From Clostridiales bacterium (GTDB lineage: Bacteria > Bacillota > Clostridia > Oscillospirales > Oscillospiraceae), in NCBI GenBank assembly GCA_012516225.1, contig JAAYWX010000213.1:1-5689 (forward strand): a DNA stretch of 5,689 nt. Direction: 5' to 3'. The notes under the pieces are model-generated. The model had not been told where the DNA came from. It did not search any database and saw only the letters and a program-made list of their open reading frames with translations. Shown here one piece after another: positions 1-5,689 of the stretch. The first letter of the stretch is position 1. The number at the start of each line of letters is the position of its first letter. The position numbers and the translations under genes are program-made.

Positions 1-1267
1 AGGCGTCCACGCCGATGATGGTGCTCTGATAGTCGCGCCCTTGATAGACTTTACTCAGCCATGTTCCCCAGTCAACCGACTGGATATTGACAGTGACTCC
101 TATGGCTTTCAACTGCTGGGCGACTACTTCCGCCGTATCAACGTGAGGTTTGTAATTTGAAGGAACCGTTATGGTCATTTCAAAACCATTTGGATATCCG
201 GCCTCAGCAAGAAGCTGTTTTGCCTTTTCCGTCTCGTATTTGTAATAATCTACAAGATCGGAGCGGAAATATTTTTTAAATGCGGGGTACATGCTGCTTC
301 CTACAGGTGCGCCTCTTCCGTCTGCAATATAGTCCATAATTTCCTGACGGTTAATGGCATAGCTTAATGCTTGACGAACCTTTGCGTTGTTGAAAGGTTC
401 AGCCGCATTGTTTAAATATACGGCCTGGACAAGGTTCATAGTGCCTTCTTTTACGGTAAAGTCGCTTCCAAGCTCTTTCACCTGTGCGCTTGTCAAATGA
501 GCGACAAGATCTATGGTTCCGCCCTTGAGCGACATAACAAGAGTTTCGGCGTGGTCTATAATTTTATAAGTGACCGTATCTACATAGGCAGGAGTACCCC
601 AATATTTGTCGAACTTCTGAAGCACTATGTTTTCCTGCGGAGAACGTGATACGAATTTGAAGGGGCCTGTCCCTATTACTTCTTTTGTAGGGTCGTTGCC
701 TTCAGGAATAATAGCGGCGGTAAACATTGCAAGAAACTCAATGTCGGGTTTCTTTAGTGTTACAACTACCGTTTTATCGCCTGTTGCCTCAACGGATTTG
801 ATATTTTCAAACCCCTTTATCAGCGGGGTTCCCGTATCAAGTCCCGCGGCGCGCTTTAGGGAATAGCATACATCGGCAACGGGTACTGGTTTTCCATTAT
901 GGAAAAGGATCCCATCGCGCAATGTAAATGTGAACGTATCACCTGTTTCGGAAATCTTAAAGTCGCTTGCAACAGCGGGGTTCAGATTTCCTTGGGTATC
1001 CGGTTTTACAAGACCTTCATATACATTGAACAAAACTTCTCTTGTACCGGCCGATACCATTTTGTGAGGATCGATGCTGTCGTCCAGATCCTGGGCTATT
1101 CCGACCTTAAGGTCGCCTCCCGCCACCGGTTCGGCAGCAGTATTTTGGGGTTCTTCCGGATTCTGCGTAGACTTCTCATTTTCCTTGCCACCAGAGCAGG
1201 CGCTCAGTGTAGCAGTCATCATGAGGGTTGCCATAAAAATTGACATGGTTCTCCTGATTCGTCTCAT
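1..1267 (-). CDS. ABC transporter substrate-binding lipoprotein, peptide/nickel family 5 (SBP_bac_5), 3' end cut off by the window
   Basis: Extracellular solute-binding protein that would capture a ligand, typically an oligopeptide or dipeptide, and deliver it to an ABC permease. It reads open from ATG at 1267 to the window edge, giving 422 residues. Family members are usually about 500-550 residues, so roughly the last 100 are missing. The N-terminus is a lipoprotein signal: basic MRRIRR, a hydrophobic stretch, then lipobox LSAC with the acylated Cys at residue 24, followed by a polar Gly/Glu/Asn/Pro-rich linker to about residue 48. The mature domain begins near GGDLKVG. The family block TFTLRDGILFHNGKPVPVAD lies at about 113-132, with GTGPFKF at about 199-205 and PFNNAKVRQALSYAINR at about 291-307. 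AAGGAG at 1276-1281 lies 8 nt before the start. A second ATG (residue 8, 1244-1246) also has AGGAG upstream, but at only 4 nt, and it would lose the basic N-region. The family is clear; the ligand (peptide, glutathione, nickel or sugar) cannot be told from sequence alone. No permease gene is visible. Confidence 0.93.
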   Translation of the reverse strand, partial: MRRIRRTMSIFMATLMMTATLSACSGGKENEKSTQNPEEPQNTAAEPVAGGDLKVGIAQDLDDSIDPHKMVSAGTREVLFNVYEGLVKPDTQGNLNPAVASDFKISETGDTFTFTLRDGILFHNGKPVPVADVCYSLKRAAGLDTGTPLIKGFENIKSVEATGDKTVVVTLKKPDIEFLAMFTAAIIPEGNDPTKEVIGTGPFKFVSRSPQENIVLQKFDKYWGTPAYVDTVTYKIIDHAETLVMSLKGGTIDLVAHLTSAQVKELGSDFTVKEGTMNLVQAVYLNNAAEPFNNAKVRQALSYAINRQEIMDYIADGRGAPVGSSMYPAFKKYFRSDLVDYYKYETEKAKQLLAEAGYPNGFEMTITVPSNYKPHVDTAEVVAQQLKAIGVTVNIQSVDWGTWLSKVYQGRDYQSTIIGVDA

Positions 1268-1303
1268 CGCTTGTTCTCCTTATTAAATTGATATTATATT
1301 ATC

Positions 1304-1373
1304 TTTTTAACTTTTGCCCGTCAGCGCCGCTTTTATGATTACTTTCGATGGTCACGGCAGGAAAAGTTAAAAA
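1304..1373 (-). other. Long inverted repeat in the leader of the solute-binding protein gene
   Basis: Arms TTTTTAACTTTT (1304-1315) and AAAAGTTAAAAA (1362-1373) are perfectly complementary over 12 bp and enclose 46 nt. Inside them, CCGT (1318-1321) and ACGG (1354-1357) can add four more pairs across a small asymmetric internal loop. On the minus-strand transcript the structure begins about 16 nt from the predicted 5' end and finishes 22 nt before the ribosome binding site. No run of U follows it, so it is not an intrinsic terminator. It could be a 5' stabilising hairpin or a regulatory leader. I do not recognise it as a known riboswitch class. The outer arms are almost all A-T, so stability is modest and chance pairing in AT-rich DNA is possible. 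Confidence 0.4.
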
Positions 1374-1395
1374 AATATTTACAATTACCTAAAGC

Positions 1396-1424
1396 AGTAT
1401 ATACAATAATTCCGTCAAATGCAA
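1396..1424 (-). promoter_or_regulatory. Predicted sigma-A promoter of the solute-binding protein gene
   Basis: Reading the minus strand, the -35 hexamer is TTGCAT (1419-1424) and the -10 hexamer is TATACT (1396-1401), with a 17-bp spacer. The match to TTGACA/TATAAT is 4/6 and 5/6. The predicted start is near 1389, giving a leader of about 120 nt. Just upstream of the -35 are two copies of TAGGCT in direct orientation (minus strand, within 1425-1438), a possible but unsupported activator site. The promoter lies downstream of the rny terminator, so this gene is likely transcribed separately. Confidence 0.55.
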
Positions 1425-1530
1425 TAGCCTACAGCCTAAAAACAGGCAATAAATTCCTTGAAAAAGCCGATTTGGGGCATTTGTAAATTTAGACCTTTGA
1501 TAATTTGTTAAAGGTTCCAAAATGATTTAA

Positions 1531-1574
1531 AAATGCGCGTTTCTTCAGAATAATTCCTGTTGAAACGCGCATTT
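1531..1574 (-). terminator. Rho-independent terminator of rny
   Basis: A perfect 13-bp stem (arms 1531-1543 and 1562-1574, GC core GCGCG) encloses an 18-nt loop. On the minus-strand transcript the 3' arm ends in a run of five U (GCGCAUUUUUAAA). It begins 28 nt after the rny stop codon, the usual spacing for an intrinsic terminator. On the plus strand the sequence after the stem is ATTATTTG, a weaker U tract, so action is expected mainly on the minus strand. The rest of the gap, up to the lipoprotein promoter, holds no gene. It contains only a small inverted repeat ACCTTT/AAAGGT at 1493-1515, of unknown meaning. Confidence 0.88.
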
Positions 1575-1602
1575 ATTATTTGCTCAAATATAAAAATTTT
1601 GG

Positions 1603-3153
1603 TTATTTTGCATATTCAACCGCTTTTGTCTCGCGGAGCACATGGACTTTAATCTGTCCGGGATAAGTCAGTTCATCTTCAATCTTTTTGGCGATGCTTC
1701 GCGCAAGAAGAACCATTTCGTCCTCAGACACTTCTTCAGGTTTTACCATAATGCGTATTTCGCGTCCAGCCTGAATGGCATAACAGCTTTCAACGCCACC
1801 GAAACTCCTTGAAACTTCTTCAAGCTTTTCGAGACGTTTGACGTAGTTTTCAATGTTTTCGCGCCGGGCTCCGGGGCGAGCAGCGGAAATAGTATCCGCG
1901 GCCTGAACTATGCAGGCTATAATAGTATGAGGCTCTACGTCACCATGATGTGCATGAATGGCATGTATTACTTCTTCGCTTTCCTTGTACTTGCGTGCAA
2001 GGTCAACACCGATTGTTACATGGCTTCCCTCAACCTCGTGGTCGATAGCTTTTCCGATATCATGGAGCAGCCCGGCACGTTTCGCAACGGCCACATTTAC
2101 TCCAAGCTCTGAGGCAATAAGTCCTGCAATGTGAGAAACCTCTATTGAATGGCTCAAAACATTCTGACCATAACTGGTACGGTATTTCATACGTCCGAGC
2201 AGTTTTATAATGTCGGGATGCAGACCGTGGACATTGGTTTCAAATACGGCTCTTTCGCCCTCGGCTTTAATTGTCGCGTTGACTTCACGCTGCGCTTTGG
2301 CAACCATTTCTTCAATTCTTGCCGGATGAATCCGGCCGTCCTGAATAAGCTTTTCAAGGGCAAGGCGGGCAACCTCACGTCTTACTGGGTCAAAGCTTGA
2401 AAGCGTTATCGCTTCGGGGGTATCGTCAATAATAAGGTCAACACCTGTCAGCGTTTCTATCGCCCGGATATTGCGTCCTTCACGGCCTATAATGCGGCCT
2501 TTCATTTCGTCGTTGGGGAGAGGTACGACGGAAACGGTAACTTCGGAAGCGTGATCTGCTGCGCAACGCTGTATGGCAAGAGTAATAATCTCTCTTGCGC
2601 GGGCCTCCGCTTCTTCCTTATACTTTGTTTCAGCCTCTTTAATTTTAAGAGCCATTTCGTGAGTAACCTCATTTTTGAGGTTTTCTATGATGTGTTCTTT
2701 TGCTTCCTCAACCGTATATCCAGAAATTTTTTCCAGAAGTTCAAGCTGACTGCGCTTGAGCAGGGCAATCTCTTCCTGCTGCTCCTCAGCGGCCGCTATT
2801 TTTCGGTTAAGCTGTTCCGTTTTTTTCTCGAGCAAGTCCGTTTTTTTGTCAAGCGTTTCTTCTTTTTGCTGGAGGCGGCGCTCCTGTTTCTGAAGTTCCG
2901 CTCTACGCTCTTTAACTTCGCGCTCATATTCGGCGCGGTTTTTGTGTATTTCTTCCTTTGCCTCTAAAAGAGCCTCTCTCCGCTTATTTTCAGCGGCTTT
3001 AATAGACTCGTTTATTATTCTTTTAGCTTCCTCCTCAGCACTCTGTATCTCGCGTTCGGCAACGCGTTTACGGTATAAAATACCGAGTAAAAAAGCGACT
3101 ACAAAAACCAGCATCAATACTAAGATGATGCCGATAATCTCAATGAAAGGCAT
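1603..3153 (-). CDS. rny: Ribonuclease Y, membrane-anchored endoribonuclease
   Basis: Endonuclease that initiates decay and processing of many mRNAs in Firmicutes, acting at the inner face of the membrane and, in Bacillus, in contact with other degradosome proteins. The 516 residues match the usual length of about 520. In order: a single N-terminal transmembrane segment (about 4-26) followed by the basic flank YRKR; a long Glu/Lys/Arg-rich coiled coil (about 30-195); a KH RNA-binding domain with the GxxG loop in GRIIGREGRN (219-228); and an HD metal-dependent phosphohydrolase domain with H335 (NVLSHSIEVSH), the HD pair H364-D365 (LLHDIGKA) and D420 (AADTISAARPGAR). All catalytic positions I would look for are present, so it should be active. 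The start is fixed by an in-frame TAA three codons upstream of the ATG. Its GGAGGT (3166-3171) is 12 nt from the ATG, rather long. It has its own promoter and terminator, so it is probably monocistronic between groESL and the lipoprotein gene. Confidence 0.98.
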   Translation of the reverse strand: MPFIEIIGIILVLMLVFVVAFLLGILYRKRVAEREIQSAEEEAKRIINESIKAAENKRREALLEAKEEIHKNRAEYEREVKERRAELQKQERRLQQKEETLDKKTDLLEKKTEQLNRKIAAAEEQQEEIALLKRSQLELLEKISGYTVEEAKEHIIENLKNEVTHEMALKIKEAETKYKEEAEARAREIITLAIQRCAADHASEVTVSVVPLPNDEMKGRIIGREGRNIRAIETLTGVDLIIDDTPEAITLSSFDPVRREVARLALEKLIQDGRIHPARIEEMVAKAQREVNATIKAEGERAVFETNVHGLHPDIIKLLGRMKYRTSYGQNVLSHSIEVSHIAGLIASELGVNVAVAKRAGLLHDIGKAIDHEVEGSHVTIGVDLARKYKESEEVIHAIHAHHGDVEPHTIIACIVQAADTISAARPGARRENIENYVKRLEKLEEVSRSFGGVESCYAIQAGREIRIMVKPEEVSEDEMVLLARSIAKKIEDELTYPGQIKVHVLRETKAVEYAK

Positions 3154-3165
3154 AGTAAGTTACAC

Positions 3166-3171
3166 ACCTCC
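3166..3171 (-). promoter_or_regulatory. Ribosome binding site of rny with long spacing
   Basis: GGAGGT on the minus strand lies 12 nt upstream of the rny ATG (3151-3153). The groES and lipoprotein genes here use 8 nt and groEL uses 10. The in-frame TAA between site and start rules out an upstream ATG, GTG or TTG start in this frame, so the ATG stands. The wide spacing may lower translation. Confidence 0.6.
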
Positions 3172-3206
3172 ATTCATATTAAGATGTACCGGTGTTTATG
3201 ATAACC

Positions 3207-3244
3207 AAAAATTTACGGATATACGGCAAAAAGCGCCATATCCG
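3207..3244 (-). other. Terminator-like hairpin in the rny leader (possible attenuator)
   Basis: On the minus-strand transcript CGGAUAU (3238-3244) pairs with AUAUCCG (3216-3222), and GGC (3235-3237) pairs with GCC (3225-3227). This gives 10 bp with a 2-nt bulge (3223-3224) and a 7-nt GCUUUUU loop. The stem is followed by UAAAUUUUU, so a five-U tract starts four bases past the stem. It sits inside the predicted leader, about 50 nt after the transcription start and about 50 nt before the rny start codon. A second small stem, AAGGAT/ATCCTT with a 9-nt loop (3265-3285), lies just upstream. Shape and place suggest attenuation or an RNA-stability element. The bulge and spaced U tract make a full terminator doubtful, and no known riboswitch signature was recognised. 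Confidence 0.4.
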
Positions 3245-3302
3245 GTGATAAGCAATGAATGTTAAAGGATTTCCCCTCTATCCTTACCATTATCATCGAT
3301 TT

Positions 3303-3331
3303 ATTCTAACTTGATTTGAAATTTATGTCAA
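3303..3331 (-). promoter_or_regulatory. Predicted sigma-A promoter of rny
   Basis: On the minus strand TTGACA (3326-3331), a perfect -35, is followed by a 17-bp spacer and TAGAAT (3303-3308), a 5/6 match to the -10. This is the best promoter in the window by eye. The predicted start is near 3296, giving a leader of about 143 nt before rny. The -35 begins only 6 nt downstream of the base of the groEL hairpin. Confidence 0.75.
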
Positions 3332-3337
3332 GCGCAA

Positions 3338-3376
3338 ATATCGCCCCGCGAATGGAAACCATTCACGGAGCGATAT
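3338..3376 (-). terminator. Probable terminator hairpin of the groESL operon
   Basis: Arms 3338-3355 and 3359-3376 form an 18-bp stem around a 3-nt loop. Two of the pairs are G-U wobbles on the minus-strand transcript. The structure begins 28 nt past the groEL stop codon. The U tract after it is short: the 3' arm ends in AUAU and is followed by UUGCGC. It may thus terminate inefficiently or act as a 3' end stabiliser, and the exact mechanism is inferred. The rny promoter follows immediately. Confidence 0.72.
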
Positions 3377-3404
3377 AAATTAAGTTATGAATTTTTGCGG
3401 GCGA

Positions 3405-5051
3405 TTAGAACATTCCGCCCATTCCACCCATTCCGCCCATTCCGCCGGCGTCATAGCCTGCTGTATTGTGCTGTTCCGGAATGTCGGCAACGAGGCTTTC
3501 AGTTGTGAGAACCATAGCGGCAACTGATGCGGCGTTCTGAATTGCGCTGCGGCAGACCTTTGTCGGGTCAACTATTCCTGCGTCGATCATGTCTACGAAT
3601 TCTTCCGTAGCGGCGTTAAAGCCAAAGTTTACATTATTGCTGCTCTTAACCCTCTCAAGAATAACCGCACCTTCAACGCCAGCATTCTCGGCAATCTGAC
3701 GGATGGGAGCCTGAAGGGCCTTTACAACAATGGAGGCTCCAGTTTTCTCATCGCCTTCAAGCTGGTCAAGGAGCTTTTCTGCTGCCAATGAAGCCATAAC
3801 ATAAGCTGTACCGCCGCCTGCAACAATTCCTTCTTCGACCGCTGCGCGTGTAGCATTGAGGGCATCCTCTATGCGGAGCTTCTTTTCCTTCATTTCAGTT
3901 TCGGTTTCAGCACCGACTTTGATAACTGCAACGCCGCCGGCAAGCTTTGCGATGCGCTCGTTGTATTTGTCCCTGTCGTAGTCGGATGTGCTGTCCTGCA
4001 TCTGGCGGGTAATGACGTTTACTCTGTCTTTAATCGCCTTAGGATCGCCGGCACCGTCAATGATAATAGTGTTATCCTTCGTGACCTTTACAACGCGTGC
4101 AGTACCAAAATTGTTGACATCAAAGTTGTCAAGCTGCATTCCAAGCTCTGCGCTTACAACCTGCCCGCCGGTGAGTATAGCAATATCTTCAAGCATTTCT
4201 CTGCGTCTGTCGCCAAATCCGGGAGCTTTTACGCATACGCAGGTGAAAGTACCGCGGAGCTTATTGACAATGATACCTGCAAGAGCGTCGCCTTCAACGT
4301 CTTCAGCGATGATAAGGAGCTTTTTGCCTGCCTTCATTGTTTCCTCAAGAACGGGGAGAATTTCCTGCAGGCTGGAGATTTTCTTATCTGTAATGAGAAT
4401 GTAGGGATTGTCGAGTACGGCTTCCATTTTTTCGGTGTTGGTTACCATGTAAGGAGTCAGGTAGCCGCGGTCAAACTGCATGCCTTCGACAATTTCAGAA
4501 TAGGTTTCTGCTGTCTTGCTCTCTTCAATTGTGATGACGCCGTTCTGAGAAACCTTTTCCATTGCCTCTGCAATAAGATTTCCGATAAACGGATCTCCGG
4601 AGGAAACGGTTCCGACTCTCGCGATATCTTTAGTGCCGTCTATGCGCTTGCTGTTGGCACGCAGAGCATCAACGGCGGCATCCGCTGCCTGCTTGATTCC
4701 ACGGCGCATAATCATGGGGTTGGCACCTGCTGCAACGTTTTTAAGTCCCTCTGTAATCATTGCCTGAGCGAGCAGTGTTGCGGAAGTTGTTCCGTCTCCG
4801 GCAATGTCATTTGTCTTTGTGGAAACTTCCTTGATGAGCTGTGCGCCCATATCCTCAAACGGATCCTTCAATTCAATTTCCTTGGCGATGGTTACGCCGT
4901 CGTTGGTAATAAGGGGTATACCGAATTTCCTTTCGAGAACAACATTGCGCCCCTTGGGGCCGAGAGTGATTTTAACTGTATTTGCGAGCTGGTCAACGCC
5001 GCGCTTCAGTGCGCTGCGTGCTTCTTCACCATAAATAATCTGTCTTGCCAT
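3405..5051 (-). CDS. groEL: Chaperonin GroEL (60 kDa chaperonin, Cpn60)
   Basis: ATP-driven folding chamber: two heptameric rings that enclose unfolded cytosolic proteins under the GroES lid. The 548 residues are the standard bacterial length. Visible landmarks are LGPKGRNVVLE (30-40) and NDGVTIAKEIEL (50-61) in the equatorial ATP site; GDGTTS (85-90), including the nucleotide-site Asp86; the apical domain, roughly 190-375; and the chaperonin signature AAVEEGIVAGGG (403-414), preceded by D396 of RIEDALNATR, the counterpart of the E. coli catalytic Asp398. The C-terminus is the flexible Gly-Gly-Met repeat tail ending GGMF. I start it at ATG 5049-5051 (MARQIIYGEE), which fits the family N-terminus. 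A longer reading from ATG 5067-5069 would overlap the ribosome binding site itself. It is the second gene of the groESL operon, 68 nt after groES, and is controlled from the CIRCE promoter upstream of groES. No key residue is missing. Confidence 0.99.
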   Translation of the reverse strand: MARQIIYGEEARSALKRGVDQLANTVKITLGPKGRNVVLERKFGIPLITNDGVTIAKEIELKDPFEDMGAQLIKEVSTKTNDIAGDGTTSATLLAQAMITEGLKNVAAGANPMIMRRGIKQAADAAVDALRANSKRIDGTKDIARVGTVSSGDPFIGNLIAEAMEKVSQNGVITIEESKTAETYSEIVEGMQFDRGYLTPYMVTNTEKMEAVLDNPYILITDKKISSLQEILPVLEETMKAGKKLLIIAEDVEGDALAGIIVNKLRGTFTCVCVKAPGFGDRRREMLEDIAILTGGQVVSAELGMQLDNFDVNNFGTARVVKVTKDNTIIIDGAGDPKAIKDRVNVITRQMQDSTSDYDRDKYNERIAKLAGGVAVIKVGAETETEMKEKKLRIEDALNATRAAVEEGIVAGGGTAYVMASLAAEKLLDQLEGDEKTGASIVVKALQAPIRQIAENAGVEGAVILERVKSSNNVNFGFNAATEEFVDMIDAGIVDPTKVCRSAIQNAASVAAMVLTTESLVADIPEQHNTAGYDAGGMGGMGGMGGMF

Positions 5052-5061
5052 ATGCTGTTTG

Positions 5062-5067
5062 ACCTCC
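5062..5067 (-). promoter_or_regulatory. Ribosome binding site that decides the groEL start
   Basis: GGAGGT on the minus strand lies 10 nt before ATG 5049-5051. The first G of this site is also the G of an in-frame upstream ATG (5067-5069). That ATG would add MEVKQH to the protein and has no Shine-Dalgarno sequence of its own, so the downstream ATG is the real start. Confidence 0.85.
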
Positions 5068-5093
5068 ATTTTATATTAAATCTTGTTTTGAAT

Positions 5094-5109
5094 CGCGGAG
5101 TTTTCCGCA
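5094..5109 (-). other. Small hairpin in the groES-groEL spacer
   Basis: GCGGA (minus strand, 5104-5108) pairs with TCCGC (5095-5099) around a 4-nt AAAC loop, with one further U-G pair at the base. It begins about 11 nt after the groES stop codon and is not followed by U residues, so it is not a terminator. It may mark an mRNA processing or stability site between the two cistrons, which is inference only. Confidence 0.3.
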
Positions 5110-5119
5110 GACGAAGGAA

Positions 5120-5407
5120 TTATTCCTCAACGATGGCGAGAACCTCGCTCTGACGGACGATGACATATTCTTCATCGTCAATCTTTGCTGTCATTCCGGA
5201 ATACTTGTTTGTGATAACTTTGTCGCCGACTTTGAGAATCATTTTAACTTCCGTTCCGTCGTTCTGAACTCCGTCTCCAACGACAAGAACCTCAAAAATA
5301 GAGGGCTTCTCTTTCGCAGTCGTCGTAAGAATGATTCCGCTCTTTGTCTTTTCTTCTGCTTCTATCTGCTTTAATACTACTCTGTCACCTAAAGGCTTGA
5401 TGTTCAT
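5120..5407 (-). CDS. groES: Co-chaperonin GroES (10 kDa chaperonin, Cpn10)
   Basis: Heptameric lid that caps the GroEL ring during the ATP cycle. The 95 residues match the family's usual length (about 94-97). The N-terminus MNIKPLGDRVVLK is typical. The mobile loop spans about 17-34, with the hydrophobic GroEL-contact tripeptide IIL at 25-27 (KSGIIL). The middle VLVVGDG and LKVGDKVITNKYSG segments form the conserved beta-barrel, and the C-terminus EEYVIVRQSEVLAIVEE is standard. AGGAGG (5416-5421) lies 8 nt before the ATG, an optimal site. It is the first gene of the operon, 41 nt downstream of the CIRCE operator, so heat-inducible control by HrcA is expected. There is nothing unusual in the protein. 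Confidence 0.99.
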   Translation of the reverse strand: MNIKPLGDRVVLKQIEAEEKTKSGIILTTTAKEKPSIFEVLVVGDGVQNDGTEVKMILKVGDKVITNKYSGMTAKIDDEEYVIVRQSEVLAIVEE

Positions 5408-5448
5408 TTTATATACCTCCTAAATTGTACTTTCAGAATCGATGGTCA

Positions 5449-5475
5449 TTAGCACTCAAACTGAACGAGTGCTAA
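5449..5475 (-). promoter_or_regulatory. CIRCE operator (HrcA binding site)
   Basis: The inverted repeat TTAGCACTC (5449-5457), 9-nt spacer, GAGTGCTAA (5467-5475) matches the CIRCE consensus at every position of both arms. It lies at the predicted transcription start and in the groES leader. HrcA binds here to repress groESL, and needs GroEL to stay active, so a shortage of free chaperonin relieves repression. The element can also fold as a hairpin in the mRNA leader. hrcA itself is not in the window. Confidence 0.98.
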
Positions 5476-5483
5476 CGCCTATA

Positions 5484-5512
5484 ATAATAATCCATGCAAA
5501 TATATTCTGCAA
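5484..5512 (-). promoter_or_regulatory. Predicted sigma-A promoter of the groESL operon
   Basis: On the minus strand TTGCAG (-35, 5507-5512) and TATTAT (-10, 5484-5489) are 17 bp apart, matching consensus at 4/6 and 5/6. The predicted start is near 5477, placing CIRCE directly at the start of transcription as in other HrcA-regulated groESL operons. A housekeeping promoter is expected, because CIRCE operons are induced by loss of repression rather than by a heat-shock sigma factor. Confidence 0.7.
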
Positions 5513-5689
5513 GTAGTATTTTCCCCAAAATTATGCCTATATATGGCTGCTTTGTTTGTTAAAAGGAACTGGAACCATTAAAACAACTGCAAACTTCTAT
5601 TTGCTTTATTTTTCTTGTGATTTCTCTTTAATTTGTATAAAATTCCGATGTTCATATATTTTTAAAAATTATCTAAGATACATATATAG
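5513..5689. other. AT-rich region upstream of groESL with no recognised gene
   Basis: No convincing coding region is seen. A near-palindrome GCCTATATATGGC (5535-5547) lies about 23 bp upstream of the groESL -35. On the plus strand a weak promoter-like pair, TTGTGA and TAAAAT with a 17-bp spacer (about 5615-5643), could serve a divergent gene beyond the window, but in such AT-rich DNA this is weak evidence. Confidence 0.3.

Noticed and set aside
627..1286. Three overlapping plus-strand open frames opposite the lipoprotein gene
   Set aside because: The minus strand holds a clear SBP_bac_5 protein with signal peptide, lipobox and ribosome binding site throughout this stretch; the plus-strand frames are its shadows.
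1304..1373. The lipoprotein leader inverted repeat as a c-di-GMP or other known riboswitch
   Set aside because: A GAAA stretch in the loop resembles part of a GEMM element, but the conserved core and second helix are not there.
2551..2967. Plus-strand open frame of 138 codons opposite rny
   Set aside because: It is the antisense of the coiled-coil region; its Phe/Leu richness simply mirrors the Glu/Lys codons. There is no ribosome binding site or family resemblance.
3213..3296. A 27-codon open frame on the minus strand in the rny leader (MIMVRIEGK...VYP), ending right at the hairpin, as a possible leader peptide
   Set aside because: The ATG falls at the predicted transcription start with no ribosome binding site, and an open run of 27 codons is expected often by chance. 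It shows no telling run of regulatory codons.
3421..3446. Short tandem repeat of CCGCCCATTCCACCCATT type at the groEL 3' end, considered as a repeat element
   Set aside because: It encodes the normal Gly-Gly-Met tail of GroEL and is not an independent repeat or a CRISPR array.
3988..4404. Plus-strand open frame of 138 codons opposite groEL
   Set aside because: Shadow of the groEL reading frame with no recognisable protein features.
5052..5069. A six-residue N-terminal extension of GroEL from the upstream ATG
   Set aside because: That ATG overlaps the Shine-Dalgarno sequence of the downstream start and is not part of the conserved GroEL N-terminus.

Overview
The window carries four protein-coding genes, all on the minus strand, so transcription runs from right to left. 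In that order they are groES, groEL, rny (RNase Y) and the first 422 residues of a peptide-type ABC transporter solute-binding lipoprotein, whose 3' end lies beyond base 1. The gene content suggests a low-to-moderate G+C Firmicute, probably a Clostridia-type anaerobe. The evidence is RNase Y as a membrane-anchored KH-HD nuclease, a perfect CIRCE operator on groESL, strong GGAGG-type ribosome binding sites, and a lipobox-bearing solute-binding protein. I cannot place it to genus.

Right end (about 5408-5689): an AT-rich upstream region with a sigma-A-type promoter (-35 5507-5512, -10 5484-5489). A perfect CIRCE inverted repeat (5449-5475) sits at the predicted transcription start. This is the classical HrcA-repressed heat-shock arrangement. 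groES (5120-5407) and groEL (3405-5051) form a bicistronic operon with a 68-nt spacer, closed by an 18-bp hairpin at 3338-3376.

Middle: rny (1603-3153) has its own near-consensus promoter (TTGACA-N17-TAGAAT) starting only a few bases past the groEL hairpin. It also has a leader of about 140 nt containing a terminator-like hairpin, and it ends in a clean 13-bp intrinsic terminator (1531-1574). It is therefore probably a single-gene transcription unit, unless polymerase reads through from groESL.

Left end: after a 335-nt gap holding the rny terminator, a promoter and a structured leader, the solute-binding lipoprotein gene starts at 1267 and runs off the window.

The genes do not form one pathway. 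GroES and GroEL are the protein-folding chamber, RNase Y starts mRNA decay at the membrane, and the lipoprotein captures an oligopeptide or similar ligand for import. I see no CRISPR array, mobile element, tRNA, rRNA or novel multi-gene system. The items most worth a second look are the two untypical leaders (rny and the lipoprotein gene) and the tight groEL-terminator/rny-promoter junction.
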